This document shows positions 13,041 through 25,222 of a stretch of DNA of 64,000 bases, one piece after another. Origin of the DNA: Struthidea cinerea (Eukaryota; Chordata; Aves; Passeriformes; Corcoracidae); the NCBI GenBank assembly GCA_013397865.1, contig VZTI01004615.1, positions 248,001 through 312,000 of the forward strand, in the 5' to 3' direction. How positions within the stretch are numbered: the stretch's first letter is position 1; each line of letters starts with the position of its first letter. The translations under genes and the position numbers were made by a program. The notes under the pieces were generated by a model, which was not told the DNA's origin, did no database searches, and worked only from the letters and a program-made list of their open reading frames with translations.

Positions 13041-15498
13041 GAATGAGTAATCAGCCCTGGAGCTGCTTTAGCACAGCTACATCCATGGGATAAAGAGGTC
13101 TAGGCTGGAGAAGAGATAGGATCCTCCTCCATGGAAGATTTTTCATTTCAGCAAGTCAACTACCAAAGTAATGTTTTAGGACGACTCTTTTTCTACATTC
13201 TCTGAGAATTATTTCTCTATACAGTCCCTTTAAAACTCAGATAAATTAACTTTCCAGGACTGAAGTGTGTCCTACCATTTTTATCTTTATGTATTCTTAG
13301 ACTTAAAATATTTTTCTATTGCTGCCAGCTTATCCTTTAATATCTGACTTAGAATATTTTAACTATTTAAATCCTTCTCTTTACAAGTTTGTGAAAAACA
13401 CCTTCAAAAATTACTTTCGGGGGCAATATACATTCAGCTATCCTGCAGTGGGGTAAGGAAATAGACAACAAGATCTTTTGAGAACTCAGTTCTATTTCAT
13501 AATTAGGCTACTTTCTTCAAAAATTGGGTCATTTTCTAGCAGTGTTTGAATTATTTTAAAAAATATTCAAAAAGTTGTAGTAATTCAAAATGAATTTCCA
13601 TTGCATGAAATGCATAAATTTTCCAAGGAGTTTTTATTGCTAGTCTTGAAATATGACATTTTGAAATTTCTCCCCAAATGACATTTTTATGTCATTATAT
13701 ATTTAGTTACAAAAGTAATTTTAGAAGTGGCACTTAATTTCAAAATTAGTTTGAAGCAATATTTTAATGTGATTTTTTTTTTCTTTGAAACTTTGAATTG
13801 AAGCACATTTTTCCTTGAATTCTCCAGTTAAAAAATCACGATGTTTCTCAAAATCATCTGTTTCTTATGGTAAAACATGAATTTCAACTAAAAACCCCAA
13901 CAATTTTGCCTCCCCTGTTCTGCCAGGAAATCTGGTTATTGAAAGAAAGATAATGGATATCCTGATTATGGACTGTTCAGCTCTCACTAATTTTTCATTT
14001 AATATTCCATGCTTTTGACCTAGAAATGCGAGATCACAGCATAGCATACAGTAAGTCCATAGGATCCATCATGTGTACATGCCATATATGTATAAATTAA
14101 TTAATGGGGGAAATGGCTCATTTGAGCTAAAAAAGAACTTGATAATAACGCATTTTATGTCTGGACAAAATTTCCACTTACCTAGAGGAAAACTAAGCTT
14201 CATGTTGAAAACTGCAAGGCACCCTTTAAATAGTGCTAGAGCAGGAAAACTAAAAAGAAAACCAAAAAGAACAAATCCAAACAAAACCAACACACAATCA
14301 AAAAAATAGAGCCAATCAAACAAGCCCAAGGACATGATGAGAAAACCGGGAGGAAAAAAAGAAGAGGTAATTTTGTGAGTGCTCAGCTAATGAATCTTGG
14401 TTTCCATGGATTTGATTCTTATGCCCGTGCCTAAGAGGAGTCCAGTCTAAAGCTTTCCCTTTATCTGAAGTGTTCATGATTTCTTTCCTGTGTGGATTAT
14501 ATGACATTGAATAAAGGCTGTGTTTATACTGCAGCTTTTCTCTCAAGAACAGCTCAGCTGGGAGTATATCCTTTATTTGGCTGTCATCTTTCACAAAAAG
14601 TACAGAAACTTAAAACCTTTTGAAGACCAGGAGTTCGCCAGATTTGAAGGAGAATGTGATTGAAATTGTCTAGCTGTGCAGCAGTTGTTTGAGGTGCAAA
14701 CAGTCAGACAACTAACTAGGCAAACACACACCAGACTGTGATTATGTAGCACCCATACAAAAACATGTTATAAAGAACCAAGTGGAAGGGCTGGTGAGAT
14801 AAGGAAAGAGTGAGCTTTGACAAGCTGCAGCCAAGAATAGCTTGAATAGCTCCTCAGTATTGGAGACAGCAAGTCCAGGGGACCAATTCTAACCAGTTTT
14901 TAAGGTTCAAATCTATGAGCTCAAGTACACATTGTGTAAGTCCTACCTTCCCATAAAACTACTGTCAAGGACAAGAGGAAATACTACTTTACCTTTGCTG
15001 TATAAAACAGAATTTATCTACTTCTCTCAAGACAGTATTTCTTATATCCAAAGAGTGAATGGCAGCAGTGTCAATGAATTTCTATTAAGAAATCTTTACT
15101 AAGCAATCATTGACCAGCATGACATCTCATGCTGCGAGTGCTTCTATCAGTAGAATAAGTGACCACTATTATTATGAAACTAGAATAAATATCTTTATTT
15201 TTTCGCAGGCTTACTTTTCCTATTTGCAAATAAAGCTTTGATTTTATTTAAGTCTATGAGGGTTTTTTACTCTTGTTGATGGACTAGAACAAGAAAAATT
15301 TTCTCAATTAGTTTAAAAGCCAAGCAACCACGCAATTGGTGCATTGAAAATGTTCAGTTAACAATATTGTCACACTACTTCTTCCTTCATTCATAGCACC
15401 TACTAAAACAAGAGGCATTGAGATGAATAATCACCTGAATGCAAGCTGGCTATGAAGCAACTGAACTGAGGTGTTTCAGAATATTCCTGTAGCTGGCA
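13041..15498. other. Unannotated AT-rich stretch
   Basis: No gene or repeat recognised. Some sequence just after the CR1 fragment (about 13085-13140, 'ggctggagaagagatagg') could be a more distal scrap of the same CR1, but the match is too weak to claim. Confidence 0.5.
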
Positions 15499-15504
15499 AT
15501 TTGC
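15499..15504. repeat. Target-site duplication ATTTGC, left copy
   Basis: ATTTGC stands directly before the 5' TG of the LTR and is repeated exactly at 16110-16115 directly after its 3' CA. A 6-bp duplication is typical of alpha- and betaretrovirus-like (ERVK-type) integration. Confidence 0.9.
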
Positions 15505-15848
15505 TGTTGCGGTGAGCCATGGCCAGAGCCATGGTCAGCTGGACCAAGCAGACCAACAGGTCCAGTGGTTTGATGCCTCCACAGCACAAGGGCTCGAAGG
15601 CACAGTCAGCACCCAAAAGGCTGTGTAAAGCACGCTGACCATTGGCTGCTGCCCCCCCCTCCCCTTATGGTTCATATTTGGATATTTCTACAGAAAGTTC
15701 TATGTTACTCGGTAGTTGATTGGCCCCTGTTACTCCTTTCTTCCCACTCCATCTCCCATTCACCCCAATCCCTTCTCCCCGCCTTGTAACACCCCCTAAC
15801 TGGTATTTTATTGGTTATTATATGTTGTCGAAGCCTATTATGTAGGGG

Positions 15849-15855
15849 TATAAAA
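15849..15855 (+). promoter_or_regulatory. TATA box of solo LTR
   Basis: TATAAAA sits between GGGG and CCCC, about 50 bp before the LTR polyadenylation signal. This is the expected place for the retroviral core promoter at the end of U3. Activity in the host is unknown. Confidence 0.65.
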
Positions 15856-15903
15856 CCCCATGCCCGCCTAATTTTATTGGCTTTCTTCATGGCTTTTCTT
15901 TCC

Positions 15904-15909
15904 AATAAA
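15904..15909 (+). terminator. LTR polyadenylation signal AATAAA
   Basis: AATAAA lies downstream of the LTR TATA box and about 200 bp before the LTR 3' end, as expected for the R region. Confidence 0.65.
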
Positions 15910-16109
15910 CCCTTCCCTGCCCCATGAGGAAGTCCCTCCGCTTTTTTCCTTCCTCCTTCGGGCACCCTGCCATCGGTGGGCAAGGCGAACCCAAGCTGGT
16001 GTTTCCCTGCCCTCCAGCACCGCGATCGGCTTCCGTCCCCCATACCTGGGGCAGGTAGAACATTGCCCAGTGCTAGGGCAGCATGCTAGCCGGAGAGAGC
16101 ACCGTGTCA

Positions 16110-16115
16110 ATTTGC
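16110..16115. repeat. Target-site duplication ATTTGC, right copy
   Basis: Exact copy of the hexamer at 15499-15504, directly after the LTR terminal CA. Confidence 0.9.
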
Positions 16116-19096
16116 TATTAGTTTTGCTGTATTGTTCAATCAAATAGTGAAAACTTCATGAAAATTCAGTTATTATTTTCTTGGGAGTAAAAAGATATTT
16201 TACGAGTATCAGACTTAAAAAAAAAAAGTTCACCCACAATCAGTTCAATTTAAGTTTGCAGTCTCGCTTCAGTTTGCATCATAACACAATATTTCATTTT
16301 GGGGCATTGAGAATGAACCAGTCTGCCTCTTCTATTTATCTGTTAAGCATCTGTGAAGCTATGAAAAATCATGTAAATTGTTTGCCCTGCTTCTGTTGTG
16401 TAATAAGGCAAGCACTTCCAGAAGGCAAATTATCCCTAAGGCTCTTATCTAAGAGGGGCTTCCCCCTGGGCATGAACATGTCTCTTCATTGATACTGAAT
16501 AAGCCTGGATGACTAGCTTAGTTCACATGATTTTAAGGCAGCTAAAACTGTGGGGTTGAATCTCATCTCTAGAGCCTATTCTTGGCATGTACATAAAGGA
16601 AGAGATGGATTTGAGGAGAAAATGTCTAGAGCCTGCAAACTCCACATATAATTAGATTAATGGGAACTCTCCAGAGACTCCGTCAAAGGAGGAAATTATT
16701 TGTCTAATCCAAATCTCACAGACAGCAAACGTAAGATTTTCAATGCCTTCATTAGAATTTATATTATGCCACAGCTTACAATGGTTTGATTTTTTTTTGC
16801 TCATTTATATGAAAATATTTACACCAAAATGTAAAGTAAATAAATGAAAAAGGCATTACAGGTAGGATTTATCTTACCTAAATTTAGACATCAAACAATT
16901 AGTTATCTTAGGCTAAAATAATAATCCTGGGCACTTTTTGTATTTTAGTGAAAATAAATAGACACCTGCAAAGGAGAATCTGTCTCACTAAGTTTAGACA
17001 GTCATCTTGGGCCAAGAAGAATCTCTCCTGGATGTATCTATCTTTCTCTACTGAATAAAATGGAGCAGGCAGTGATTAGTTCAGAATTCAACAATTTGCT
17101 GTTAAGAATCCAACCAAGGCAAATTGAACCCCAGAATAAACTGGATATTTTTCTAACTTTATTTCTCAGCGGTTTCATCACTGGTCATTCAGTAAAATAC
17201 CTATACCTAGAGCAAACTTTGTCAGCAAAAGGATCCTATTTCATAAGCGTCAGAGGGAAAGCAAAGAACAGTCTATAAAAGGGGAACACAGGATTTCTTT
17301 CCCTCAACTTGCTCTCAACTTCCAAGGATGGAGATTTTTCATAGATAGGACAGTTTCCTGCCGAGCAGAGTCCTTTCCTTGACATCTGCATAGCACAGAT
17401 GGCATCACCTATATTCTACTGAACAGACTCGTAGTCTATATTTAATGAAGAGCTTTAATGAGTCACAAAAAGCTTATACACAAAAACAAACTTGCAAAAA
17501 TTCAAAGTACTTATGTGAATCCAACATTTAGGATTGCACAACTGTATTTTGTTGACACAAATAATCTTCAGCATAATTTACAAAATTCAGATATATAAGG
17601 CCACACATCAGTCCATCCCTATGCTCCAAAGATTTATAATATATATCAGCTATTCCAGATGCTCACTAAGTTGTAAAAGCTATCAGTGAGAAGATAAAAA
17701 CTTTTTCGCTATGTAGAATATAACTTTTTCAATTTTTTGGAAAAGGGTTTTACTCATTATATTTGAATATGTATGCTTTAGTTGTTGAAAATCAGGCCAT
17801 TTTTTCTTGTTCTACACCTTAAGAAGTGTTTGCCATCAATTGATAGCTGCTGCTGATCACCAGTTCACTGAGTAAATACCCTTACCAGGTGGAGTAGCAG
17901 GTTCTCAGAGGAAATGAGCAATCAAATCCCTGAAAGAGGGATGAATAACTATTCCACTTCAAAATATGAATACAATGGCACTCAATGCCTCCTGATGTGT
18001 AATTTCTTTGTCACTAACCTTATGCCTACTATAACTAAGCAGAACTACGTCTAAGTTGGAATTGAACATATTGGTCTTCACAGAGAGTCAGGGTTTTCAT
18101 ATTTTTTCTCTTTTCTGGTGCTGCTTCTGGATGATAAGGCTATCAAACTGCTTTTTCATTGTTTTTTTGTTCCTCCATCCCTCAGTCAGTCTTTTTAAGG
18201 TTTTAGGTGCTATGAAAAGCTAGTTTCTTCAATGTCTTTTGCACATTCATTGCAGACAGCTGGTTTTATTCCTCCCTTTTACTTTAATTCAGTTTTCACT
18301 TCTCATACTGCGATTTTCAACATTTTTTCTACTTAATGTTGATATTAAAATGCCACCATATTTGGACATATAGTTCGCAGCGCACTTCAATACTGTATGA
18401 GTAACAATGATTCCAGCTGATTAAGCCGAATTCTTTTAGTATCTCCAATGTGCTGCAAATTTTTTACTAATTTTCATTAGAATAGGCATAAAAAAAAAAG
18501 TCATTGCTTTTTTATAAAAGGCTTTTGAACTAGGAGATCACTGGGTTCCTTCTAAGTCTTATCTTCAACTTTTCCTTTGAATTTGATAAGCAAGGTGATA
18601 GATTTTGATGCTTTCTTCTCTGTGTATTCTAATTTGCCTCAAAGTATCTCTATCTTCCTCTTATTTTCACCAGTCAGCACAGGGAAATCTTTACTCCTAA
18701 GTAGTTGCTTATTTCTTTCTTCCTGATATGTTAAGATACAAGAAGAAAACAGGTCTCATAGCCAATAAGGCTACATAGCTGGACATCTCTTTGGGAGCCA
18801 CATCATCACTCCTTTTTCACTACTGTCTAGAAAATAATACAATTTTTTAATGATGGTTTGCCACTGGATTTCATTTGTTCTCATGTTCCTTTATCAAAAC
18901 TGCATTGGTAGCATCCCACACCACAGGCTTTTCCACGACAAACTTAGATTTCTCAGCAGTTCTATGTTTCTTAAGAAATAGAAGGTACACTTAGTATCTT
19001 TACTTCCATACAAGCCTTCTATGTTGTGCTTTAATTTAAAGGATAGATCTACTATTTAATTTCAATTATGTCACTTTAAAACAATGCAAAATGTTT
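16116..19096. other. Unannotated AT-rich stretch
   Basis: No gene, LINE or LTR signature seen. Frames of 103 codons (16181-16492) and 72 codons (17060-17278) have no recognisable domain, no splice-like framing I can defend and no compositional difference from the flanks. Confidence 0.55.
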
Positions 19097-19322
19097 GAAT
19101 CACAGAATAATTCAGGTTTGAACTAACCTCAGGACATCTTGAATTCATCCTCCTGCTCAAAGCTGGCAGTTATGGTTCAGACCAGGTTGCTCAGGGCTTT
19201 AACCTCTTGGGTCTTCAACAACATGAAGGACAGAGACTGCACAACCTTTCTGGGTAACTGGCACCACGGCTGGATTGTCCACATGGTGAAAAAGGTGTTC
19301 CCTACATCCAGTCCGAAACTCT
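19097..19322 (-). mobile_element. CR1 LINE 3' end, minus strand
   Basis: Read on the plus strand it opens with 'gaatcacagaataattcagg', the inverted CR1 tail. It continues with the inverted 3' region: 'aaggacagagactgcacaac', 'tttctgggtaactggcacc' and 'gaaaaaggtgttcc'. The order of blocks matches a minus-strand 5'-truncated CR1. It is well diverged. A T-rich run follows at 19321-19340. The open frames on either strand here are by-products. Confidence 0.85.
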
Positions 19323-20298
19323 TTTTTTTTCTTTTTTTTCAATTTATGCTTGTTGACTTCTCTTACTTTTCCAGATACTGACAAACTAAACTCCACCTCA
19401 GAGCTACTGTTTAAACAGATCATTTCCACAAAGAAATGAAGAAGAAAATTGAATAAGTGGATCTATCACCTTTACATCCTCCAAGCAAAGACAAATAAAG
19501 GCTGCTAATATCCAGGACAGTGTAGGAATAGCGTCGCATATTATGACTATACTTCAGAATATGAAACATATCTGAAGGAGTGTATAGTATATTTCCCAGT
19601 ATAGTTATCTAGCTATCTACATCTATCAGTAAAAAGGTCTAAATCTGTTAAAGAAAGGTGGGTTTTCAGGAATTATTAGACTTCAATGGAATACACAGAA
19701 CATGAAGTAAACATTTATGGTGTTCTCTATACTTTCCTGATTTGGAGTGTGTTCTATAATAGAATCATGTCACAGAAATCTATTCAAGATTGTACCACCA
19801 CATTCTGCCTAACAGAGATAATACCTATCTAGCAAAGGTATTTTACAGTTTAATATATTCCAGTTTTGAACAACGTCCTCAGATTCTACAATAACCAAAA
19901 GCTTAAGGGTACATTAGGAACAGAATATATAATGCAAGTGTCATTATATTCATATGTTTTGTAGGCTGGAGAATTTTATCTTTTTGAGGCTTTTTTAAAG
20001 GCTCAAAGACAAAATAAATCTTCAAGATATGTTTGAATAAGGACAGACAAGTAAATTTATCGCATGTGCCAAAGAGATGTGTGGAATGAGAAAGAAAAAA
20101 GGGAAGTCTATTGGGTGATACAGATGAATGTCCACTTACAACTGGTGTCACAAAACAACATGACAGGTGAAATGAGTTTTTGAACAGCTGAGAAGTATTT
20201 TTCTCACTGTTATTAATGCTTTTTCTTTTTTTTAGACAAAATTTTAGGTGTTGTTGAAAAATGTCCATCAAATAAAGTATTGTTTGTTTTTATTTGGG

Positions 20299-20328
20299 TT
20301 TGTTTTGCTTTGTTTTGTTTTGCTTTTT
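20299..20328. repeat. Imperfect TTTTG/TTTGC low-complexity run
   Basis: Repeats of TTTTG and CTTTG units, imperfect and short. Confidence 0.7.
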
Positions 20329-23300
20329 AGCTGCTGAGTATCTCCATTAGTCACTCACTTTTAAAGTTTATTAGGGTGGTCCTGGGGCCTTGACTTTCCT
20401 TTAGCTTCTATTACTTCAGCCCTGGGTAGAGGAAGAGCTTTATCAGTTTACTATTTAGCATCTTCTTATGACAAAATACATTTTACCTAAGTACTGATAA
20501 CTGTAATTCTTCAGTTGGTTCAGTCTCAGACACTTTCATTGCAATTTCATCTGAAAAGATTCCTCTCTCAAACTCTGAAACTGGTCTGCAATGTGAACTA
20601 GTACATGGTAAATGGGAATGATGGAGAGATTCATTTCAAAAGCAGGCTTTTCATAGCATTTTTATTTTAATTTTAAACCCTGCTCCAACTGAGGGAAGGG
20701 GGAAGAAAAATCCCATTTCTGCATGGCATCATTTTTGCTATGTGAGTGCTCCCCTCAGCAGATACTGGTGGATTTTCTTTCTCTAAAGAGTTCAGGAATT
20801 CCTGAGACTGGGGATAAATCCTTAAATTGCTTATCTCAGCAAGAAATTTGTCCTATATCTTCACTAAAAAAAAAAATCTCTAGGTATGAGGAAACCTTTA
20901 ACTTAGGAAATAAGTAATATCATTCCTCTTTACTTATCTTGAGTCAATCTATGATTGTCCTTTATGAAAGTTGGGTAGACTTTTGGAGTTAATCTTCCAT
21001 CAGTCCTCAGAGCCTGTGTTTTAGTTCACAAAGCTGCTCCTGTTGAGTGCGTAAACTGGTTTATTTTTTGAATGACTCTAGACTGAAAAATGCCTTGCAC
21101 ATCCTCTAACATGTTCCAACTGTTTATGGTCATTCAGTCCACAGGAGCACACTACAGCTAAACTGAAGTAAAAATGTTCAAAAATATAGTGTGGATGTGT
21201 TGTTCTCGGAAATAACTATTTCACTCTATGATATTGTGTCACACTGTTTGTTAATATAGACAGAATTATATCTGATTAAAGTATGATACTGTCTAATTTC
21301 AGTGGTCAAAACTCACAGATGGTGATATGATTACTATTAGTGTTAAACTAAACCAATCATTTGATTTAATCTAGGGAAAGCTAGAGGTTTCCATTACATC
21401 CATTTTTACTATATCCAAATATTTTCGATGTGGAATAAACTTCAAACAGTGAATTCTCTTCTGATTTCAAGGAATTCCCACACATATAAGGTTATAGAAA
21501 TACTTGTTTGTGGACTGCTTCTCTGTATATACTTTATTGATATGTACCTCTCTACATTTAGATAGATGCACTTAATTATAAATAAATGCCCACTCAATGA
21601 AGATTTTTTTTTTCCCATTGCCTGCAGATGGAAGCAGGGCCAGCAGAACCGGTTGGTTGGTTTTTTGATTGGTTGTTCGGTTGGATTTTTTATTTCTACT
21701 TGTATTTCCTGGTGTTTTTTCCTGAAATAAACTTTAGTAACCTAGATTATTTTTCACTCTGTTCCACGACTGACAAACTGGGGAAAAAATGTGAGAATTG
21801 TGTTATTTTCTAGTCCTGGTCAGAAAAATATTTTTCAGTTTCATAAAATAAAAGGGAAAGCATGTAGTTTCAAAATATTTTATTACTTTTCTGATGTAGC
21901 ATCAAAATGACACTTTTGGAGAATGTATTTCTGAGAAGGTTATGATAGATACTCTCTCAGCCTACCCAATGCCCAGACAATAACCAACCGGCTAGAGCAT
22001 TTAACTTGGGTGTAGGAGTAACCAATCTGCTTGTTTATGACAGATTAGGCTCCCACAGACTCCATCCCACATAGCAAGCTTCTTGCTCATCAAATTATAA
22101 CATCAGCCTCTTTTAAAATGTCAAATTCTTCTTTGGCATATCTTCCTTTCTCTATAAACAGTTAAATGGAAGATAAATTCTACAGTATGGAGATTATGGC
22201 TGATTACCATATTCCAATATCTCTTCTATCTGATTCAAAGCAGAAATTAGATTTTAGCCTTTGTATGTTGCTTGAGTATTTTGTGAATTTTTACTCCTGA
22301 AAATGCCCTAGCCTGAAACAATGAATTGAAACATTTCAATGCAACTGTCTTACTTTATTTTTATTATCATCTTCCTAAAAGTTGATTACTATGAGGCCAC
22401 CCCTCCCCTTTGATGGGCCACTGTGATATTTATCTGACTGATCTCACTGCCTGCCAAAATGGAATCCACGGCCATTTATTCCTGCATTATTTTGTAATGT
22501 TACAGTAATGGTAAGGTAATACATGTGAATACCCCAGTGCCATTCTCTCCAGAAAATAAAGTAGATCTGAGCTAATAAGAAAGACTGGAAGGTTTATGAA
22601 AATGAGTAAGTGATTCTTCTAAACTTCATTAAGTGGTATGTATACCACAATGTTTTATGTCCCGGAATGTATATTAATACATGGAAATGTGATTAAAATA
22701 TATATTTTTTTAGTAAATTTCACAGTGTATTCTAGCAAAAGGGCCTTCTATTACAAAATATGGAGAAATAGGAAAGTGCATAGGAAAGAGACATAATAAG
22801 AGACACTGAACAAAAGGTCTTCAAATGCAAAACATCTATCTTTGAAAAGATTGTGAATCAATAAAAATGTATTTCTACAAAATATTGTGTCAACACTAAT
22901 CAGAACACAGAACAGAAATTCAAGGAAATATGTTACAAAGGCATAAATAAACACTGCTAAATAAGTCAATAGGTAGTACATAATAGGAGAGTTAAATGCA
23001 CTGAGGATATGGAGAACATATGGAATGAAGACAAATTGCTCAGTCCTATAATTGTCATTTCCAGTTTCAGCACACTGATAATTGTGAGAGAGAAGAGAAA
23101 ATCAAAAATTAACATGGAGTTATGATTAAGGAAAATAAAACTAATATTAAAGAATACTGGAACGATATGCAATTCTTTCCAAAATACCAGGGTGTATCAT
23201 TTTTATTGCTTGAAATGGCCTTGAGAGAGCTAGCTGAGGTGTGCTTCAAATATAGTTAAGCAATGAAAAATACAGTGATAAATTGCCACTGGTCTGAGTT

Positions 23301-24124
23301 CAAAAAAGTGTAAGAGAAGACATTTCTGAATTTAGTTAAATGGCAAGGGAAACAAAGATGAAAGAAATAACTGGTATGTTGCTTAGGCTTTTGTCTCCTG
23401 ACAAACACTAAGACCCATTTTCAACCTGTTTTAGCATTGGTTTTATGTAAGCCTGAAAAACAGCAAACCAGTTGTGCTTCCCTTCTTAGAGGAAATTTCT
23501 GTCTACAGAACTCAATATGGACCAAAGGGCTAAAGCTGCAAAGCAACGATCCCCATCATGTGAGTTGTCTTGGCCAATGTAAAAGACTGTTTTCAGGAAA
23601 AAACTGGGGTGCTGAACATATTATGAAAATTCAGTCCGGGATGTCTGTGATAACAATTTATATTTATTTTTGAAGTATGTCTTCATCATGCAATTTAGTT
23701 GCCTGCTATAATGGGGACTGCAAATATGGCAATTGTTTTCTCTTAAAAAAAACCAAACAACAAAGCCCATCAGCATGAGGTCTGAGTTCTTCAAAACACA
23801 AGGACTTGCAGTAATTTCTTTAATATTTAATTCATGTAGGGAACAACTGCCTGTCTCTCTGCTTCAAAATCTTTTATTTACCCTTTTTTTTTCCACTGAC
23901 ATGTTTTTAAAACAGAAAATGCCTCTTTATGAATAAAGCGTGCACAGGAAATTTTCAGAGACCAAAAATCATCATATCATTACCATCACTTTTATGCCCA
24001 GCTAGGAAAAATACACTGACATCTTCTTGGCTGCCCTTCTGGAATGGTCTTGTCACTTTCATTCTCTGCTTGCAGAGAAAAAAACAGAATGAACATAAGC
24101 CTACAAGGCAGGGAGCCATACAAC

Positions 24125-24300
24125 CATAACCCACTTTGAGCAAAGGAAGCTGGAGGGAAGCCCTGTGCTGGCACTCAGGCCTCTGGCTTGGCACAAAGGC
24201 AGGGAGCCTGAGTGCTGGACCTGCCGCTCACTGCCTTGGGGGTCCTGCTCAGTTGCATTCTCCCTCTGACCGAATAAAAAGGCTCTCACTGGAGAATTCT
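24125..24300 (+). other. GC-richer islet of unknown origin with AATAAA
   Basis: The sequence is visibly richer in G and C than its flanks and ends with AATAAAAAGG (AATAAA at 24273). Open frames run on both strands through it. A GC-richer block ending in a polyadenylation signal could be the 3' part of an LTR, but no clear TG/CA boundaries or target duplication were found. I do not recognise it. Confidence 0.25.
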
Positions 24301-24996
24301 GGCATGGACATTGTCAAACCAGTACTTCATTTCATTTTGCCCAGGTGTAAAACTCTGGAATTCCCAGTTTCAAGGGGAGTCTATTTTTTTAACTCGTCTT
24401 TTCTTTTGTTTGTTTCCTTGTTTTCCCCTTCTCTGTTTGATTTTAATCTTCAATCTGGATTAGGATTATAGGACTTTGTCTTTTTCTCTTTTTTTATTCT
24501 CTTCCTGATATATTGGAGTCCTTAAAACATCCAGAGTTTTTTCTATTTGTTTAATTTTATTTTGGTTTGGAAATTTCTTATTTGTGTGGGTGCATACATA
24601 ATATTAAAATATATGTATGCGTATAATATAAATAGAATACCTATATATATATATTTATAGAACTTGTGCATTGATGAAGGTTATTATATCCATATACAAT
24701 ATCATGAAGTACTACATAGATCTTATGGTGCAATGCTTAGTTTGTCACAGTTAGTATAACTTTTACTACTGGTTTAACTGAGGGCAAGATTGAAGGATTC
24801 TGTACTAGATCTGAAGAAATAATGCTTTAGTTCAATAAATAGAAATAAAATTTAGGGAGAGGAGGTTGGTTTATATTGAACAGAAACAGAATACACCACA
24901 CGTTACTTGACACAATTCAAACTACAAGAATAAGATGAGAAAAATTTCCTCCTGAAAAAAATTGGCAACTCCAAATATTCTGTGTCTTGTTTCACA

Positions 24997-25222
24997 ATTT
25001 AGGGAGGTTTAGATTGGACATCAGGAAGAATTTCTTAGTGGAAAGGGTTGTTAAGTATTAAAATGGGCTGCCCAGGGAGGTAGAGCCATCGTCTCAGGCA
25101 GTGTTCAAGAAAAACTTGACATGGCACTTAGTCCCATGGTCTAGCTGACAAGATGGTGATTGGTCAAAGGTTGGACTCAACGATCTGAGAGGTCTTTTCC
25201 CACCTAAATGATTCTGTGATTA
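24997..25222 (+). mobile_element. CR1 LINE 3' end, plus strand
   Basis: Blocks in CR1 order: 'gaggtttagattggacatca', 'ggaagaatttcttagtgg', 'gggctgcccagggagg', 'ttggactcaacgatctgaga' and the tail 'atgattctgtgatt'. This is the same subfamily type as the fragment at 61055-61690 (both carry the 'tggcactta/agt-catggt' ending). The 5' end is truncated and no open reading frame is left. Confidence 0.9.

Larger units (their letters stand above)
15505..16109 (+). mobile_element. Solo LTR of an endogenous retrovirus, 605 bp
   Basis: The element begins TGTTGCGGTG, ends CCGTGTCA and is bounded by perfect 6-bp direct repeats. A TATA box (TATAAAA, 15849-15855) is followed about 50 bp later by a polyadenylation signal (AATAAA, 15904-15909), the expected U3-R-U5 order for a plus-strand LTR. 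It is clearly richer in G and C than its surroundings. No retroviral internal sequence adjoins it, so it is a solo LTR left by recombination between two LTRs. The 112- and 89-codon antisense frames inside it are not genes. I do not recognise the exact family; the 6-bp duplication favours an ERVK/alpharetrovirus-like group. Confidence 0.88.
19323..24996. other. Unannotated AT-rich stretch
   Basis: No gene recognised. It includes a TTTTG-type low-complexity run (about 20299-20328), a GT-rich patch at about 21650-21690, a short TA run at 24642-24654 and a locally GC-richer islet at about 24125-24300 that is listed separately. The minus-strand frame of 122 codons at 19903-20271 lacks any recognised motif. 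Confidence 0.5.

Noticed and set aside
15705..16143. 112- and 89-codon minus-strand frames
   Set aside because: They are antisense frames inside the solo LTR at 15505-16109.
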